Positions 42,850 to 53,288 of a stretch of 64,000 bases of DNA are shown in pieces. Source of the stretch: Marihabitans asiaticum (GTDB lineage Bacteria; Actinomycetota; Actinomycetes; Actinomycetales; Dermatophilaceae); assembly GCF_007828725.1 (NCBI RefSeq), contig NZ_VIUW01000002.1, positions 248,001 through 312,000 on the forward strand. Reading direction: 5' to 3'. The notes beneath the pieces were generated by a model. It saw only the letters and a list, made by a program, of their open reading frames with translations, ran no database searches and was not told where the DNA came from. The translations under genes were made by a program, and so were the position numbers. The first letter of the stretch is position 1; each line of letters starts with the position of its first letter.

Positions 42850-43311
42850 TTACCGCTCGGGGTCCTCATCCGGGTCGTCCCTGACCCGGCACCACGACTG
42901 CCCCACGTGCGCCGCGACGACCACGCTGGCGGCCGTAGCGGCAGCGAGGACCAGGCGGAGCACCCGCTCGCCGTACTGCCCGAAGCCGACGTCCGGGAGC
43001 AGCGCACCGGCGTGCCCCAGGTACAGCCCAAGGACCACCGCGCCGGTCAGCGCTGCCGCCTGGCAGAGCGCGAGCACCCGAGCTGCACGTAGCGGATCGA
43101 CCGGCCGGCCACCCTTGCGGTACCGGCGCAGCGGCCAGGCGACGACGAGCAGGGCACCGGCCATGACGAGCAGGAGCACGGGCGCCAGCCACGGAGCCTG
43201 CAGCGCAGCCCGTCCCTCGGAGAGCCACCAGCGGCTGAGCAGCCACGAGGTCACCGACGCTGCGAGCGCCACCAGCAGCGAGGTCCGCAGGCGCAGCCCG
43301 GTCTCGATCAT
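42850..43311 (-). CDS. DUF3180 family membrane protein
   Basis: 153 residues, four predicted membrane segments (about 12-30, 42-62, 82-102, 116-138). It matches the conserved membrane protein downstream of folK in actinobacteria (Rv3605c). Function unknown. The ATG overlaps the folBK stop by 4 nt. Confidence 0.85.
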   Translation of the reverse strand: MIETGLRLRTSLLVALAASVTSWLLSRWWLSEGRAALQAPWLAPVLLLVMAGALLVVAWPLRRYRKGGRPVDPLRAARVLALCQAAALTGAVVLGLYLGHAGALLPDVGFGQYGERVLRLVLAAATAASVVVAAHVGQSWCRVRDDPDEDPER

Positions 43312-44204
43312 CGGGGGGACCCGTCGGCGCGCACCCCTGAGGTGTCGCACCGGCTGACCAGGTCGCTCACGCGGTGCACCTCCTCGCCTACCCGTAGGCG
43401 TGCGTCGGGGTCGGCCGCCAGCCACGGCACGAGGACGAAGGCGCGCTCGTGCGCTCGGGGGTGCGGCAGGATCAGGTCCGGCTCGTCGAGGACGACCTCG
43501 TCCGGTCTGCCCGGGGCGCCGTAGCTGATGATGTCGAGATCGAGGGTGCGCGGCCCCCACCGGATGTCGCGAGTCCGCCCGTGCTCGGCCTCGATTCTGT
43601 TCAGCTCGTGCAGCAGAGCCCAAGGGGTCAGCGCGGTGTGCCCGACGACGACGGAGTTGAGGTACTCGGCCTGCTCCGGCCCCCCGACCGGGTCGGTGCG
43701 GTAGATGGGGCTCTCGGACTCGATCTCGATCACGTCAGTGATCCGCTCCGCAGCCTCGGCGAGCGTCGTCCCCGAGTCACCGAGGTTGCTGCCCAGCGCG
43801 ATGACGACCGGGGAGCGGCGGCTCCGGCGGATCCGCACCCGGACGTCGGCGAAGGGGTGACCCACCGGCGCCTGGGGCTTGTGTACCGTGACCTCGACGG
43901 CGCCGACCCGGGGACGCCGCAGGGTCAGCTCGGCGATGTCGCTCGCCACGACCTCGATGAGGTCGCGCGGTGGCCCCTCGACGACCGCGACGACGTCGTC
44001 GGCGACCTCGGCGTAGCTCACCGTGTGCTCCAGGGCGTCACTCGCCCCGGCGGGAGCGAGATCGACCTCCATGACGACGTCGACGACGAAGTCTTGCCCG
44101 TCGCGTCGTTCGTCCGGCAGGACGCCGTGGAATCCGCGCGCTCGCACGCCGATGAGCTCGATGGTGTCTGTGCTGGTCGGCCGACCTGGGCGGCGCTGCG
44201 TCAT
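43308..44204 (-). CDS. folB-folK: Bifunctional dihydroneopterin aldolase / HPPK
   Basis: 298 residues in two fused domains. Residues about 14-128 are FolB (IELIGVRARGFHGVLPDERR, TVSYAEVADDV). Residues about 132-285 are FolK (IALGSNLGDSGTTL, WGPRTLDLDII, LPHPRAHERAFVL). In M. tuberculosis folB and folK are separate adjacent genes; here they are one frame. Two consecutive steps of folate synthesis would be joined. It overlaps folP by 4 nt. Confidence 0.94.
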   Translation of the reverse strand: MTQRRPGRPTSTDTIELIGVRARGFHGVLPDERRDGQDFVVDVVMEVDLAPAGASDALEHTVSYAEVADDVVAVVEGPPRDLIEVVASDIAELTLRRPRVGAVEVTVHKPQAPVGHPFADVRVRIRRSRRSPVVIALGSNLGDSGTTLAEAAERITDVIEIESESPIYRTDPVGGPEQAEYLNSVVVGHTALTPWALLHELNRIEAEHGRTRDIRWGPRTLDLDIISYGAPGRPDEVVLDEPDLILPHPRAHERAFVLVPWLAADPDARLRVGEEVHRVSDLVSRCDTSGVRADGSPR

Positions 44205-45046
44205 CGCCGAGCCCCTGCCGCGGCTGCCAGAGCGGTCGTGACATCGAGAGCGTCGACGGTGGCGACGACGTCATGCACCCGGACCGCCCAGACACCGCTG
44301 AGCGCGGCATGCATCGTGGTCACCGCGGTGGCGACATCACGCTGCTGCGGGGCCCGCTCCGCGCCGCGAGTGCGGCCGACCGACCCGAGGAAGCCCTTGC
44401 GGGAGGTGCCGAGCAGGACGGGCAGCCCGAGCGCCACGACGGCGTCGAGGCCGGCCAGCAGCTCCCAGTTGTGCTCGGCGGTCTTTGCGAAGCCGATGCC
44501 GGGGTCGAGGATGATCTGGTCTTCGCCGACACCCTCGGCCACGAGCGCCTCGACCCGCTCCGTGAGCTCTCGGCACACATCCTCGACGACGTCGTCGTAG
44601 TGCGCCAGCGACTGCATCCTGGTGCTGTGCCCGCGCCAGTGCATCGCGACGAAGGGAGTACCGGTCCCGGCCACCACCGACGGCATCTGCGGGTCCGCAA
44701 GCCCCCCGCTCACGTCGTTGATCATCGTCGCACCGGCCTCGAGGGCGGCTCGAGCGACCGAGGCCCGCATCGTGTCGACCGATACCGTGACGCCCTGCTC
44801 GCTCAGCCCCTCCACGACCGGCAGGACGCGGGCCAGCTCGTCCTCCTCGCTCGGTCGGTGCGCCCCTGGCCGGGTCGACTCGCCCCCGACGTCCACGATC
44901 GCGGCACCCTGATCCGCCAGCTCCACGCCGTGCTCGACCGCGCGCTCGGGGTCGAACCATTCACCGCCGTCGCTGAACGAGTCCGGGGTGACGTTGACGA
45001 TGCCCATGACCAGCGGTCCGGGCCGAGCAGGAGTCGCCGGCGTCAT
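44201..45046 (-). CDS. folP: Dihydropteroate synthase
   Basis: 281 residues. It joins p-aminobenzoate to the pterin diphosphate and is the sulfonamide target. [35 protein letters not shown] and [11 protein letters not shown] are all present. It overlaps folE and folBK by 4 nt each. Confidence 0.96.
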   Translation of the reverse strand: MTPATPARPGPLVMGIVNVTPDSFSDGGEWFDPERAVEHGVELADQGAAIVDVGGESTRPGAHRPSEEDELARVLPVVEGLSEQGVTVSVDTMRASVARAALEAGATMINDVSGGLADPQMPSVVAGTGTPFVAMHWRGHSTRMQSLAHYDDVVEDVCRELTERVEALVAEGVGEDQIILDPGIGFAKTAEHNWELLAGLDAVVALGLPVLLGTSRKGFLGSVGRTRGAERAPQQRDVATAVTTMHAALSGVWAVRVHDVVATVDALDVTTALAAAAGARR

Positions 45047-45663
45047 CGGGCCTCGGTGAGCAGCGCCATCGCCTCTGCCCGGGTGGCCGGGTCGCGCAGC
45101 TGCCCGCGGACGGCGGAGGTGAGGGTTCGGGCGCCGGGCTTGCGCACCCCGCGCATCGACATGCAGAGGTGCTCGGCCTCGACCACGACGATGACGCCCG
45201 CGACGTCGAGGTGCTCGACGAGCGCGTCGGCGATCTGCGTCGTGAGCCGCTCCTGCACCTGCGGGCGGCGTGCGTAGACGTCGACCAGCCGTGCGAGCTT
45301 GCTCAGGCCGGTGACCTTGCCGCTGCGTCCGGGCACGTAGCCGACGTGCGCGACGCCGTGGAAGGGCACCAGGTGGTGCTCGCAGGTGGAGTACAGGGCG
45401 ATGTCCCGGACGATGACGAGCTCGTCATGGTCGATGTCGAAGGTCGTCGCGAGCAGTCCGGCGGGGTCCTGGTGCAGCCCGGCGAAGGTCTCCGCGTAGG
45501 AGCGGGCGACCCGGGCCGGGGTGTCGAGCAGACCCTCACGGTCGGGGTCCTCACCGACGGCGATGAGGATCTCGCGCACCGCGGCCTCGATCCGAGGCAG
45601 ATCCATCGCCCGGTCGGGCGGGGTGTCCCACGCGGCGGCCTCCGCGGTGAGGTCGTGGCTCAC
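45043..45663 (-). CDS. folE: GTP cyclohydrolase I
   Basis: 206 residues. It makes dihydroneopterin triphosphate. [28 protein letters not shown] (zinc Cys and catalytic His) and [18 protein letters not shown] are intact. AGGAGG precedes the GTG start. It is the first gene of the fol operon, 27 nt downstream of ftsH. Confidence 0.96.
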   Translation of the reverse strand: MSHDLTAEAAAWDTPPDRAMDLPRIEAAVREILIAVGEDPDREGLLDTPARVARSYAETFAGLHQDPAGLLATTFDIDHDELVIVRDIALYSTCEHHLVPFHGVAHVGYVPGRSGKVTGLSKLARLVDVYARRPQVQERLTTQIADALVEHLDVAGVIVVVEAEHLCMSMRGVRKPGARTLTSAVRGQLRDPATRAEAMALLTEAR

Positions 45664-45690
45664 GATCGCGCCTCCTGCTCGCCTGTCGGT

Positions 45691-47826
45691 TCAGCTGTGC
45701 GGTCCGTCCGGGTCGACCGTGCCGCCGGGAGGCAGCTGCTCGGTCTGCGCCGGCGGGTTCTCCTCCGGGTACGGGCTCGCGCCCTCCTCGGCGGCCTGGT
45801 CGATCGCGGCGGTGGTCTGCGGGTCGCCCAGCTGCTCACCCACGCCAGCCGGTGGCGCCCCGGTCGGGCTGGCCGGCTGCTCGGCGTCGCGCCGGGCCAT
45901 GGCCTCCTGCTCGGCAGGAGTGAGCACCGGCGGCTTGTCGGAGAGGGTGCGCTCGTCGCTGGAGAGCCAGGTCGGGCGTACCGGACGCTTGCGCACGTCA
46001 GTGAAGATCTCGGCGATCTCCTTGGGCCCGAGCGTCTCGTGCTCGAGCAGCTCGAGGACGAGCTGGTCGAGGACGTCCCGGTTGTCGTTCAGCGCGTGCC
46101 AGGCCTCGTCGTGCGCGGCCTCGATGAAGCGGCGCACCTCTTCGTCGACGATCGCGGCGATGTCCTCGGAGTAGTCACGCTGGTGGCCCATGTCGCGGCC
46201 GAGGAAGACCTCTCCCTGGCTCTGCCCGAGCTTGACCGCGCCGATCCGCTCGCTCATGCCGAACTCGGTGACCATCTTGCGGGCCATCGCGGTGGCCTTC
46301 TCGATGTCGTTGGCCGCGCCCGTGGTCGGGTCGTGGAAGATGATCTCCTCCGCGACGCGTCCGCCGAGGGCATAGGCCAGCTGGTCGAGGATCTCGTTGC
46401 GCGTGGTGGAGTACTTGTCGTCGCTCGGCAGCACCATCGTGTACCCGAGGGCACGTCCACGCGGCAGGATCGTGATCTTGGCGACGGGGTCGGTGTGGTT
46501 CATCGCCGCCGCCACCAGCGCGTGCCCGCCCTCGTGGTAGGCGGTGATCTTGCGCTCCTTGGCGCTCATGATCCGGGTGCGCTTCTGCGGACCGGCCATC
46601 ACCCGGTCGATCGCCTCGTCGAGCGTCGCGTCGTCGATGAACTGCTTGTCGCTACGCGCGGTGAGCAGCGCGGCCTCGTTGAGCACGTTGGCCAGGTCGG
46701 CACCGGTCATGCCAGGGGTCCGACGAGCGACGGCCAGCAGGTCCACCCCGGGCGCCATCGGCTTGCCCGACGCGTGGACCTCGAGGATGCGGTGCCGGCC
46801 GATCATGTCCGGCGCCTCGACGGCGATCTGGCGGTCGAAGCGGCCCGGGCGCAGGAGCGCGGGGTCGAGGATGTCCGGCCGGTTGGTCGCCGCGATGAGG
46901 ATGACGTTGGACTTGACGTCGAAGCCGTCCATCTCGACGAGCAGCTGGTTCAGCGTCTGCTCGCGCTCGTCGTGCCCGCCGCCGAGGCCGGCGCCGCGGT
47001 GGCGGCCCACCGCGTCGATCTCGTCGACGAAGACGATCGCCGGAGCGTTGCTCTTGGCCTGCTCGAAGAGGTCTCGCACGCGGGAGGCACCGACACCGAC
47101 GAACATCTCGACGAAGTCCGAGCCCGAGATCGAGTAGAACGGCACGCCCGCCTCGCCGGCGACCGCCCGGGCGAGCAGGGTCTTACCCGTGCCGGGCGGG
47201 CCGTAGAGCAGCACACCCTTGGGGATCTTCGCGCCGACGGCGAGGAACTTGCTCGGCTCCTTGAGGAACTCCTTGATCTCGTGCAGCTCCTCGACCGCCT
47301 CCTGGGCGCCGGCGACATCGGCGAAGGTGACCTTCGGCGCCTCCTTCGAGGCGAGCTTGGCCTTGGACTTGCCGAACTGCATGACCCGGTTGCCGCCGCC
47401 CTGCGCCTGGCTGATGAGGAACCAGAAGAGCGCGACGAGCAGCAGCAGCGGGAGGAGCGAGAGGAGCAGCGAGCTCCAGATGCTCGGCTCCTCGATCGTG
47501 TCGTTGACCACCCCGGGGACGTTCTCGTCGACGAGGTTGACCATGTGCTCGGCGCGGGCGTCGACGAACTCGGTCTCGACCTTCGTCGCCTTGTCCACCG
47601 CCTGCCCGTCGGAGTAGGTGCTCCCGTCCGTCAGGTCCAGCTGCAGGGTGTTGTCGCTGGTGAAGTGCGCCTGCTCCACCTTCTTGTCCGAGACGAGCTT
47701 CTCGGCGGCGGAGGTGTCGATCCGGGCGTACTCGCTGCCGCTGCCCATCTGGAAGACGAGCAGGAAGATGGCGAGCAGGGCGAGCGCCCAGAACAGCGGG
47801 GCGCGGACGATCTTCTTTGCGTTCAT
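45691..47826 (-). CDS. ftsH: ATP-dependent zinc metalloprotease FtsH
   Basis: 711 residues. Two membrane segments (about 9-27 and 114-137) flank a periplasmic loop. The AAA+ module has [11 protein letters not shown] and the SRH region. The protease site is HEGGHA. The C-terminus is a Pro/Glu-rich tail. It degrades membrane and regulatory proteins. ATG 47826 lacks a close Shine-Dalgarno. A TTG at 47889, 6 nt behind a TAGGTT box, would give a leaderless form 21 residues longer. Confidence 0.95.
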   Translation of the reverse strand: MNAKKIVRAPLFWALALLAIFLLVFQMGSGSEYARIDTSAAEKLVSDKKVEQAHFTSDNTLQLDLTDGSTYSDGQAVDKATKVETEFVDARAEHMVNLVDENVPGVVNDTIEEPSIWSSLLLSLLPLLLLVALFWFLISQAQGGGNRVMQFGKSKAKLASKEAPKVTFADVAGAQEAVEELHEIKEFLKEPSKFLAVGAKIPKGVLLYGPPGTGKTLLARAVAGEAGVPFYSISGSDFVEMFVGVGASRVRDLFEQAKSNAPAIVFVDEIDAVGRHRGAGLGGGHDEREQTLNQLLVEMDGFDVKSNVILIAATNRPDILDPALLRPGRFDRQIAVEAPDMIGRHRILEVHASGKPMAPGVDLLAVARRTPGMTGADLANVLNEAALLTARSDKQFIDDATLDEAIDRVMAGPQKRTRIMSAKERKITAYHEGGHALVAAAMNHTDPVAKITILPRGRALGYTMVLPSDDKYSTTRNEILDQLAYALGGRVAEEIIFHDPTTGAANDIEKATAMARKMVTEFGMSERIGAVKLGQSQGEVFLGRDMGHQRDYSEDIAAIVDEEVRRFIEAAHDEAWHALNDNRDVLDQLVLELLEHETLGPKEIAEIFTDVRKRPVRPTWLSSDERTLSDKPPVLTPAEQEAMARRDAEQPASPTGAPPAGVGEQLGDPQTTAAIDQAAEEGASPYPEENPPAQTEQLPPGGTVDPDGPHS

Positions 47827-47895
47827 GCGGCTTCGGGGGTTCCCGGACTTCCTCGTCGAGTGTCGACCGCGCGTGGGCGGCAGGATCAATGGCCG

Positions 47896-47901
47896 AACCT
47901 A
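47896..47901 (-). promoter_or_regulatory. Putative -10 box of ftsH
   Basis: TAGGTT on the minus strand, 6 nt before an in-frame TTG and 69 nt before the ATG at 47826. Confidence 0.45.
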
Positions 47902-47984
47902 CCCGACGCGGCTGTCGGGAAGCACTCAGCCACCGAGGGCAACGCCGTCACGCGGTCCGGTGTTCCGCCACTCCCGCCGTGGGC

Positions 47985-48536
<552 letters not shown>

Positions 48537-48543
48537 GGCCCCT

Positions 48544-48549
48544 ATTAGA
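48544..48549 (-). promoter_or_regulatory. Putative -10 box of hpt (leaderless type)
   Basis: TCTAAT on the minus strand across the tilS stop, 7 nt before the hpt GTG. Confidence 0.4.
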
Positions 48550-49552
48550 CCGGAGCGACCGCCTCGATGGACAGCCGGGCGTCTGCCCCCTTGCCGACCC
48601 GGCTCACCCGGATGCCGGGCAGGTGGAGCGGTCCCCGGGCCCGCCGCCCGGTGACGAGGCGGTCCACGGCGGCGACGTGCGCCGCCGACAGATCGCCCGG
48701 GCGGGCCCCTCGGCCGAGCAGGAGGCGACGCAGGACCCGGGTCCGCACCGCCGTGGGCAGCGCCGCGAGGTCGGCCAGAGGCAGCTCGGCCACTGAGGCG
48801 AAGGGAGCCAGCGCGGCCCGGGCGAGCCCGTCGAGGTGGTCCGCGTCGACCCGCAGCAGGTCGGCCGAGCGGCTGAGAGCCTCGGTCAGCCCCGGGCCGA
48901 GGTCGGCCTCGAGGTCAGCGAGCGCCCGGCGGGCGCGGACGCGGGCGAAGGCGGGGTCCTCGTTCATCGGGTCGGCGAAGGGGGTGAGCCCCCACGCCGC
49001 GCAGGCCGCGTGGGTGGTGGCGCGGCTGACGCCGAGCAACGGCCGCAGAAGGCGCCCCCGACGGGCCGGCATGCCGGCCAGCGATCGCGCGCCGGACCCG
49101 CGGGCGAGGCCGAGGAGCACCTGCTCGGCCTGGTCGTCCCGGGTGTGCCCGAGGAGGACGAAGGGGGATCCGCTCTCCTTCGCGACCCGGTCCAGGACAT
49201 CGTGGCGGGCGGCGCGGGCGGCAGCCTCCACCCCTTCGCCGATCGGGTCGACCTGCACCCGCTCGATCCGCACCGGGTCGAGGCCGAGCTCTCGGCACTG
49301 CGCCGCGGCGGTATCGGCTGTCCCGGCCGAGCCGGTCTGCAGCCCGTGGTCGACGACCACGGCACCCGCGCGGACCCCGAGGGCCGCCGCCTCTGCGGCC
49401 AGGCCGGCGGCGAGCGCGAGCGAGTCCGCTCCCCCGCTGACGGCCGCGAGGATCAGCGGTGACTGACCCCCCTTCGCGCCGCCCAGGACCTCACGCAGGG
49501 CCCGCCGGATCTCTCGGCGGACCTCCGCCTGCGCTGGGTGCCCCGCCGCCAC
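48545..49552 (-). CDS. tilS: tRNA(Ile)-lysidine synthase
   Basis: 335 residues. PP-loop VSGGADSLALA (38-48), then VDHGLQ and LLGHTRDDQAEQVLL. It makes lysidine in the CAU anticodon of tRNA(Ile). The C-terminal part is short, as in other actinobacteria. GTG 49552 has GAGG upstream. The gene contains several GCGAAGGGG copies, giving TPFADP and similar residues. Confidence 0.93.
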   Translation of the reverse strand: MAAGHPAQAEVRREIRRALREVLGGAKGGQSPLILAAVSGGADSLALAAGLAAEAAALGVRAGAVVVDHGLQTGSAGTADTAAAQCRELGLDPVRIERVQVDPIGEGVEAAARAARHDVLDRVAKESGSPFVLLGHTRDDQAEQVLLGLARGSGARSLAGMPARRGRLLRPLLGVSRATTHAACAAWGLTPFADPMNEDPAFARVRARRALADLEADLGPGLTEALSRSADLLRVDADHLDGLARAALAPFASVAELPLADLAALPTAVRTRVLRRLLLGRGARPGDLSAAHVAAVDRLVTGRRARGPLHLPGIRVSRVGKGADARLSIEAVAPV

Positions 49553-49562
49553 GACCGACGCC

Positions 49563-50606
49563 TCAGGCGTGGACGCGACGCACCCAGGCAGCGGGGTCGC
49601 TGATCTCGCTGGCCCGCGGGAGGGTCTCCGGGGAGGTCCACACCGCGTTGAATCCGTCGACGCCGACCTCGTCCTGCACCGCGCGGACGAACCTCGCCCC
49701 GTCACGGTACTGGCGCATCTTGGCCTCCAGCCCGAGCAGGCGGCGCAGCACCTTGTCGACCGATCCGAGGCCGTCGCGCCGCTTCTCGAACTTGCGCCGG
49801 ATCTCCTCGACGCTCGGCACGTGCGCCGGTCCGACGTCGTCCATGACGACGTCGGCGTGCCCCTCGAGCAACGACATCACGGCGGTGATCTCGGCCATCT
49901 GCTCCCGCTGCTCCGGGGTGGCGAAGATCTCGGCCAGACCCTGCCCCTCGCCGGAGATCACCCGCGGCAGCTCCTTGGCCACCTGCTGGAGCCGCTGGCC
50001 GAGCGAGTCCGGGTCGGGCACGAGGTCGCCGGCCAGGGACTGTGCCCGCTCGACCATGTGGTCGCGCAGCCACGGGACCGCAGTGAACTGCACCCGGTGG
50101 GTCTCCTCGTGCAGGCACACCCAGAAGCGGAAGTCGCGGCTGTCGACCTCGAGCTCACGCTCGGTCGCGACGAGGTTGGGCGCGACGAGGAGCAGCGAAG
50201 GGGTGCCGCCCGGCGCGAGGTCGTACTGGCCGAGGACCTTCGTACTGAGGAAGGCGAGCAGCCCGCCGACCTCGGCGCCGGTGATCTTGCCGCCGACCGC
50301 CTGCGCCACCGGACCGGGCGCCTGCTTCTGGCGCGCGGTAATCCGGTCGACGACCGGACCGAGCATCGCCGACATCGAGTCGGCGTTGACCCCGATCCAG
50401 GTGGGCCGGTCGATCACGAGGGGAGCGGGCGCGTCACCGGGCGCGCGGAGCTGCGCGGTGTGTGCGACGGGCTCGACCGCTGCCGCCGCGAGCTCGCGCA
50501 CCTGGGCTACGACCTCCTGCGCCTCGCTCGCGGAGACGTCCGGGCCCGCCGGCGCGAGCCGTGCTCCGGCAGTCTTGGCAAAGCTCCAGTCGACGTAATC
50601 GGTCAC
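49563..50606 (-). CDS. Zinc-dependent metalloprotease-like protein (DUF2342)
   Basis: 347 residues. HEETH (166-170) fits the HExxH zinc motif, and a downstream EGHADVV region may give the third ligand. It belongs to the conserved actinobacterial family next to dacB and tilS (Rv3626c), linked by annotation to coenzyme F420 but without known activity. GTG start. tilS begins 10 nt after its stop. Confidence 0.85.
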   Translation of the reverse strand: MTDYVDWSFAKTAGARLAPAGPDVSASEAQEVVAQVRELAAAAVEPVAHTAQLRAPGDAPAPLVIDRPTWIGVNADSMSAMLGPVVDRITARQKQAPGPVAQAVGGKITGAEVGGLLAFLSTKVLGQYDLAPGGTPSLLLVAPNLVATERELEVDSRDFRFWVCLHEETHRVQFTAVPWLRDHMVERAQSLAGDLVPDPDSLGQRLQQVAKELPRVISGEGQGLAEIFATPEQREQMAEITAVMSLLEGHADVVMDDVGPAHVPSVEEIRRKFEKRRDGLGSVDKVLRRLLGLEAKMRQYRDGARFVRAVQDEVGVDGFNAVWTSPETLPRASEISDPAAWVRRVHA

Positions 50607-50633
50607 GGTGACTCCTCTGTCCGGGGCGTGATC

Positions 50634-52046
50634 TCAGCGGCAGCCGCAGCTGGTGAGGATGCCGACCATCCGGTCCAGCACCGCGCGGGCTCCCAGTGTT
50701 CCCGTGGTGTCGGGCACCTTGTCGGCCAAGATCGTGTAGGTGAGCACGCGCCCGTCGCTGGTGACAGTCGTCCCGGCGAGGCTCGAGATGCCGGTGAGTG
50801 TCCCGGTCTTCGCCCGCGCGATCCCGGCGGCCGGCCGCGAGTCCTCAGCGACGAAGCGGTCGTGCAGCGTGCCGCTCACCCCGGCCACGGGCAGCTCGAG
50901 CAGGACCGTGCGCAGCGACCGGGCGCTTCCGGTGATCCCGAGCTGCATCGTGTCGGAGATGACCGAGGCAGGGATCTTCTGCCCCGAGCTCAGGCCGGAG
51001 GCGTCGACCATCGTCACGCCGCTCATGTCCACCCCGGCCTCGTCGAGGGTGGCCCGCACCCAGTCCGCCACGTCGCGTGCGGTCGAGGCCTCGGCACCAT
51101 CTGCCTGGGCGGCCTGGCGGGCGAGGTTCTCGGTGAGCGCGTTGTCGCTGGAGCGCAGCGCCTCGGCGAGCACCTCGCTCACCGGGGCGGACTCGACCTG
51201 ACCGAGCACCTCGGCCCCGTCCGGTGCCGGCTCGGACCACGAGTCCGGGTCGAGCTCCGGGGTCGTAGCGACCCCTTCCTTCTTCAGCTCGGCGGCGAGC
51301 GCCTTGAGCACGGAGCGCTCCGGATACCTCGGCGACGGCTCGAAGACCTGGGGCCGCTCATCGGCGAGTCCGATCATCGTCACCCGCTGGGTGTACCCGG
51401 CGGCCAGGTCGGCCGGGTCCCAGGTCGAGGGCACGCGGGGGCCGGCCGCGTAGGTCCCGTCGAGGCGAAGGGGGAGCTTCTCCCCCTTCGCCTGCGGCCC
51501 AAGGCTCTCCGCGACCGCCCGGGCGAGGTCGCGCAGGCCGGCGTGACCCTCGGTGGCGCCGGGGTCGCCGGCGCCCGAGGCGAGCAGGGTGTCGCCGGAG
51601 GCGACGAGGACGAGCTCCCCCTTCGCTCCCTCGACGACCTGGGTCTGCATCCGGGTCGCCGGGTCGAGGGTGCGTGCCACCGCCGCCGCGCTGAGGATCT
51701 TCTGTGTCGACGCCGGGGTCATGGGCCGATCGCCACGGTGGTCGTAGAGCACGTCACCGGTGAGGGCGTCGCGCACGACCATGCCGACCGAGGGGCCGAG
51801 CCACGCGTCGCGCACCTGCGGGTCGAGCTGGCGCGCGAGGCTGTCGTCGGTCGGACGGGGCGCCTGCTCCCCGGCAGCGGGCAGCACCGTCGGAGGAGCC
51901 CCGACCTGCGCCTCGGAGGTGATCTGCGCCACATCCCCGGGCCTGTCGTAGGTGAGGACCCCCGGCGCGACATCGACGACATCGGCGGCTCCGTACGTCA
52001 CGAGGCCCGTGAGCAGGGCGGCGAGAATCGGCAGCGCGCGGCGCAT
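50634..52046 (-). CDS. dacB: D-alanyl-D-alanine carboxypeptidase (PBP4/DacB type)
   Basis: 470 residues. A signal segment (about 4-20) precedes the penicillin-binding domain: SxxK in PASTQK (S113, K116), SxN in RSSDNALTEN, and KTG in RAKTGTLTG. It trims or hydrolyses peptidoglycan peptides outside the membrane. ATG 52046 is preceded by AAGGGGG, itself part of a GCGAAGGGG motif; a GTG at 52076 is possible. It is divergent from ppa. Confidence 0.93.
   Translation of the reverse strand: MRRALPILAALLTGLVTYGAADVVDVAPGVLTYDRPGDVAQITSEAQVGAPPTVLPAAGEQAPRPTDDSLARQLDPQVRDAWLGPSVGMVVRDALTGDVLYDHRGDRPMTPASTQKILSAAAVARTLDPATRMQTQVVEGAKGELVLVASGDTLLASGAGDPGATEGHAGLRDLARAVAESLGPQAKGEKLPLRLDGTYAAGPRVPSTWDPADLAAGYTQRVTMIGLADERPQVFEPSPRYPERSVLKALAAELKKEGVATTPELDPDSWSEPAPDGAEVLGQVESAPVSEVLAEALRSSDNALTENLARQAAQADGAEASTARDVADWVRATLDEAGVDMSGVTMVDASGLSSGQKIPASVISDTMQLGITGSARSLRTVLLELPVAGVSGTLHDRFVAEDSRPAAGIARAKTGTLTGISSLAGTTVTSDGRVLTYTILADKVPDTTGTLGARAVLDRMVGILTSCGCR
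51465..51491. repeat. Inverted GCGAAGGGG dyad within dacB
   Basis: GCGAAGGGGG and CCCCCTTCGC with a short loop, encoding AKGEKLPLR on the coding strand. Confidence 0.85.
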
Positions 52047-52131
52047 CGCCTGCCCCCTTCGCCGGTCATCGGTCACCGATGGTGGACACTGTCCGGGACG
52101 AGACTAGGTCATCGCACGCAAGGGGTTGTTC

Positions 52132-52758
52132 ATGGAGTTCGACGTCACGATCGAGATCCCGAAGGGTCAGCGCAACAAGTACGAGGTCGATCACGAGACC
52201 GGACGCATCCGTCTGGACCGGATGCTCTTCACCTCGATGGCCTACCCCAGCGACTACGGGTACGTCGAGGAGAGCCTCGGTGAGGACGGCGACCCGCTGG
52301 ACGCCTTGGTGCTCCTCGACGACCCCACCTTCCCCGGCTGCCTGGTGCGGGCCCGGCCCATCGGCATGTTCCACATGCGCGACGAGGCCGGCGGCGACGA
52401 CAAGATCCTGTGCATCCCTGCCGGCGACCCTCGCAAGGACCACATCCAGGAGCTCGAAGACGTCAGCGAGTTCGACCGCCTCGAGATCCAGCACTTCTTC
52501 GAGACCTACAAGGACCTCGAGCCGGGCAAGTCGGTCGAGGGCGCGCACTGGGCCGGGCGCAGCGAGGCCGAGCGGTGCATCGACGAAGCCATCGAGCGGG
52601 CCAAGGCCGCCGGCGTCTCGACGGCCCGGTGGCGCGCACCCTTCGGCGACACTTCTCACAATGTCGTCGCACGCTCCGAGGAGGACCACGCCGCCGCCAG
52701 TGCCCGGGCCCGCGAGGAGCTGGCGACGAAGGAGAACCCGCTCTCCGACGACGAGTAG
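52132..52758 (+). CDS. ppa: Inorganic pyrophosphatase
   Basis: 208 residues, family [21 protein letters not shown] and the metal-binding [17 protein letters not shown] are intact. It carries a C-terminal extension of about 40 residues (from about 165), longer than the usual 165-residue core. ATG 52132 has AAGGGG 6 nt upstream; a TTG at 52126 is less likely. Confidence 0.95.
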   Translation: MEFDVTIEIPKGQRNKYEVDHETGRIRLDRMLFTSMAYPSDYGYVEESLGEDGDPLDALVLLDDPTFPGCLVRARPIGMFHMRDEAGGDDKILCIPAGDPRKDHIQELEDVSEFDRLEIQHFFETYKDLEPGKSVEGAHWAGRSEAERCIDEAIERAKAAGVSTARWRAPFGDTSHNVVARSEEDHAAASARAREELATKENPLSDDE

Positions 52759-52763
52759 GCCAG

Positions 52764-53240
52764 TCAGCCCGCCCCGGCCGGTCCGGCCGGTCCGGTGCGG
52801 AGGTATCGGGCGAGGCTGGCGCGACCAGAGTGCATCATCGCCTCGTGGTTGCGCACGAGGAGATGGCGACCGAGCACCGGGGCCGCCGAGGCTGCCGCCC
52901 TCCAGGCCCGCTTGGCCGGCTCGACCTCCTGGGTGAAGACCGCGGCTGTCCCCTCGCCCTCGTCGATGACGATCCACTGGGCCCAGCCGAGCAGGTCACC
53001 GCGGATCCCCACCCGGAGCACACCCTCGTCGGGATCGACCGTCTCGCGGGTCATCTGCAGGTGAAGGTTCATCGGCAGCCGGGAGCGCACCACGGCGGTC
53101 CCCCGGCAGTCGTCGATGCGCCTCATGCTGCGCACCTCGGGCCACCACCGGGGATAGCCGTCGACGTCAGCGAGCACCTCGAAGACCTCACCCGGCCGCG
53201 CCGGCAGGAGCCACCGGTCGACGAAGGCGAAGCGACGCAT
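52764..53240 (-). CDS. SRPBCC-family protein (polyketide cyclase/START-like)
   Basis: 158 residues. FAFVDRWLLPARPGEVFEVL at the N-terminus and DVDGYPRWWPEV are typical of the helix-grip fold that binds hydrophobic ligands. Function is not readable. It is convergent with ppa, 5 nt apart. Confidence 0.8.
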   Translation of the reverse strand: MRRFAFVDRWLLPARPGEVFEVLADVDGYPRWWPEVRSMRRIDDCRGTAVVRSRLPMNLHLQMTRETVDPDEGVLRVGIRGDLLGWAQWIVIDEGEGTAAVFTQEVEPAKRAWRAAASAAPVLGRHLLVRNHEAMMHSGRASLARYLRTGPAGPAGAG

Positions 53241-53276
53241 CACCGTCACCACTCTGCCTGCTCGCTCTCGCGTGGT

Positions 53277-53282
53277 TAGGTT
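53277..53282 (+). promoter_or_regulatory. Putative -10 box of the alpha/beta hydrolase gene (leaderless type)
   Basis: TAGGTT, 6 nt before the GTG at 53289, no Shine-Dalgarno. Confidence 0.5.
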
Positions 53283-53288
53283 TGTCGG

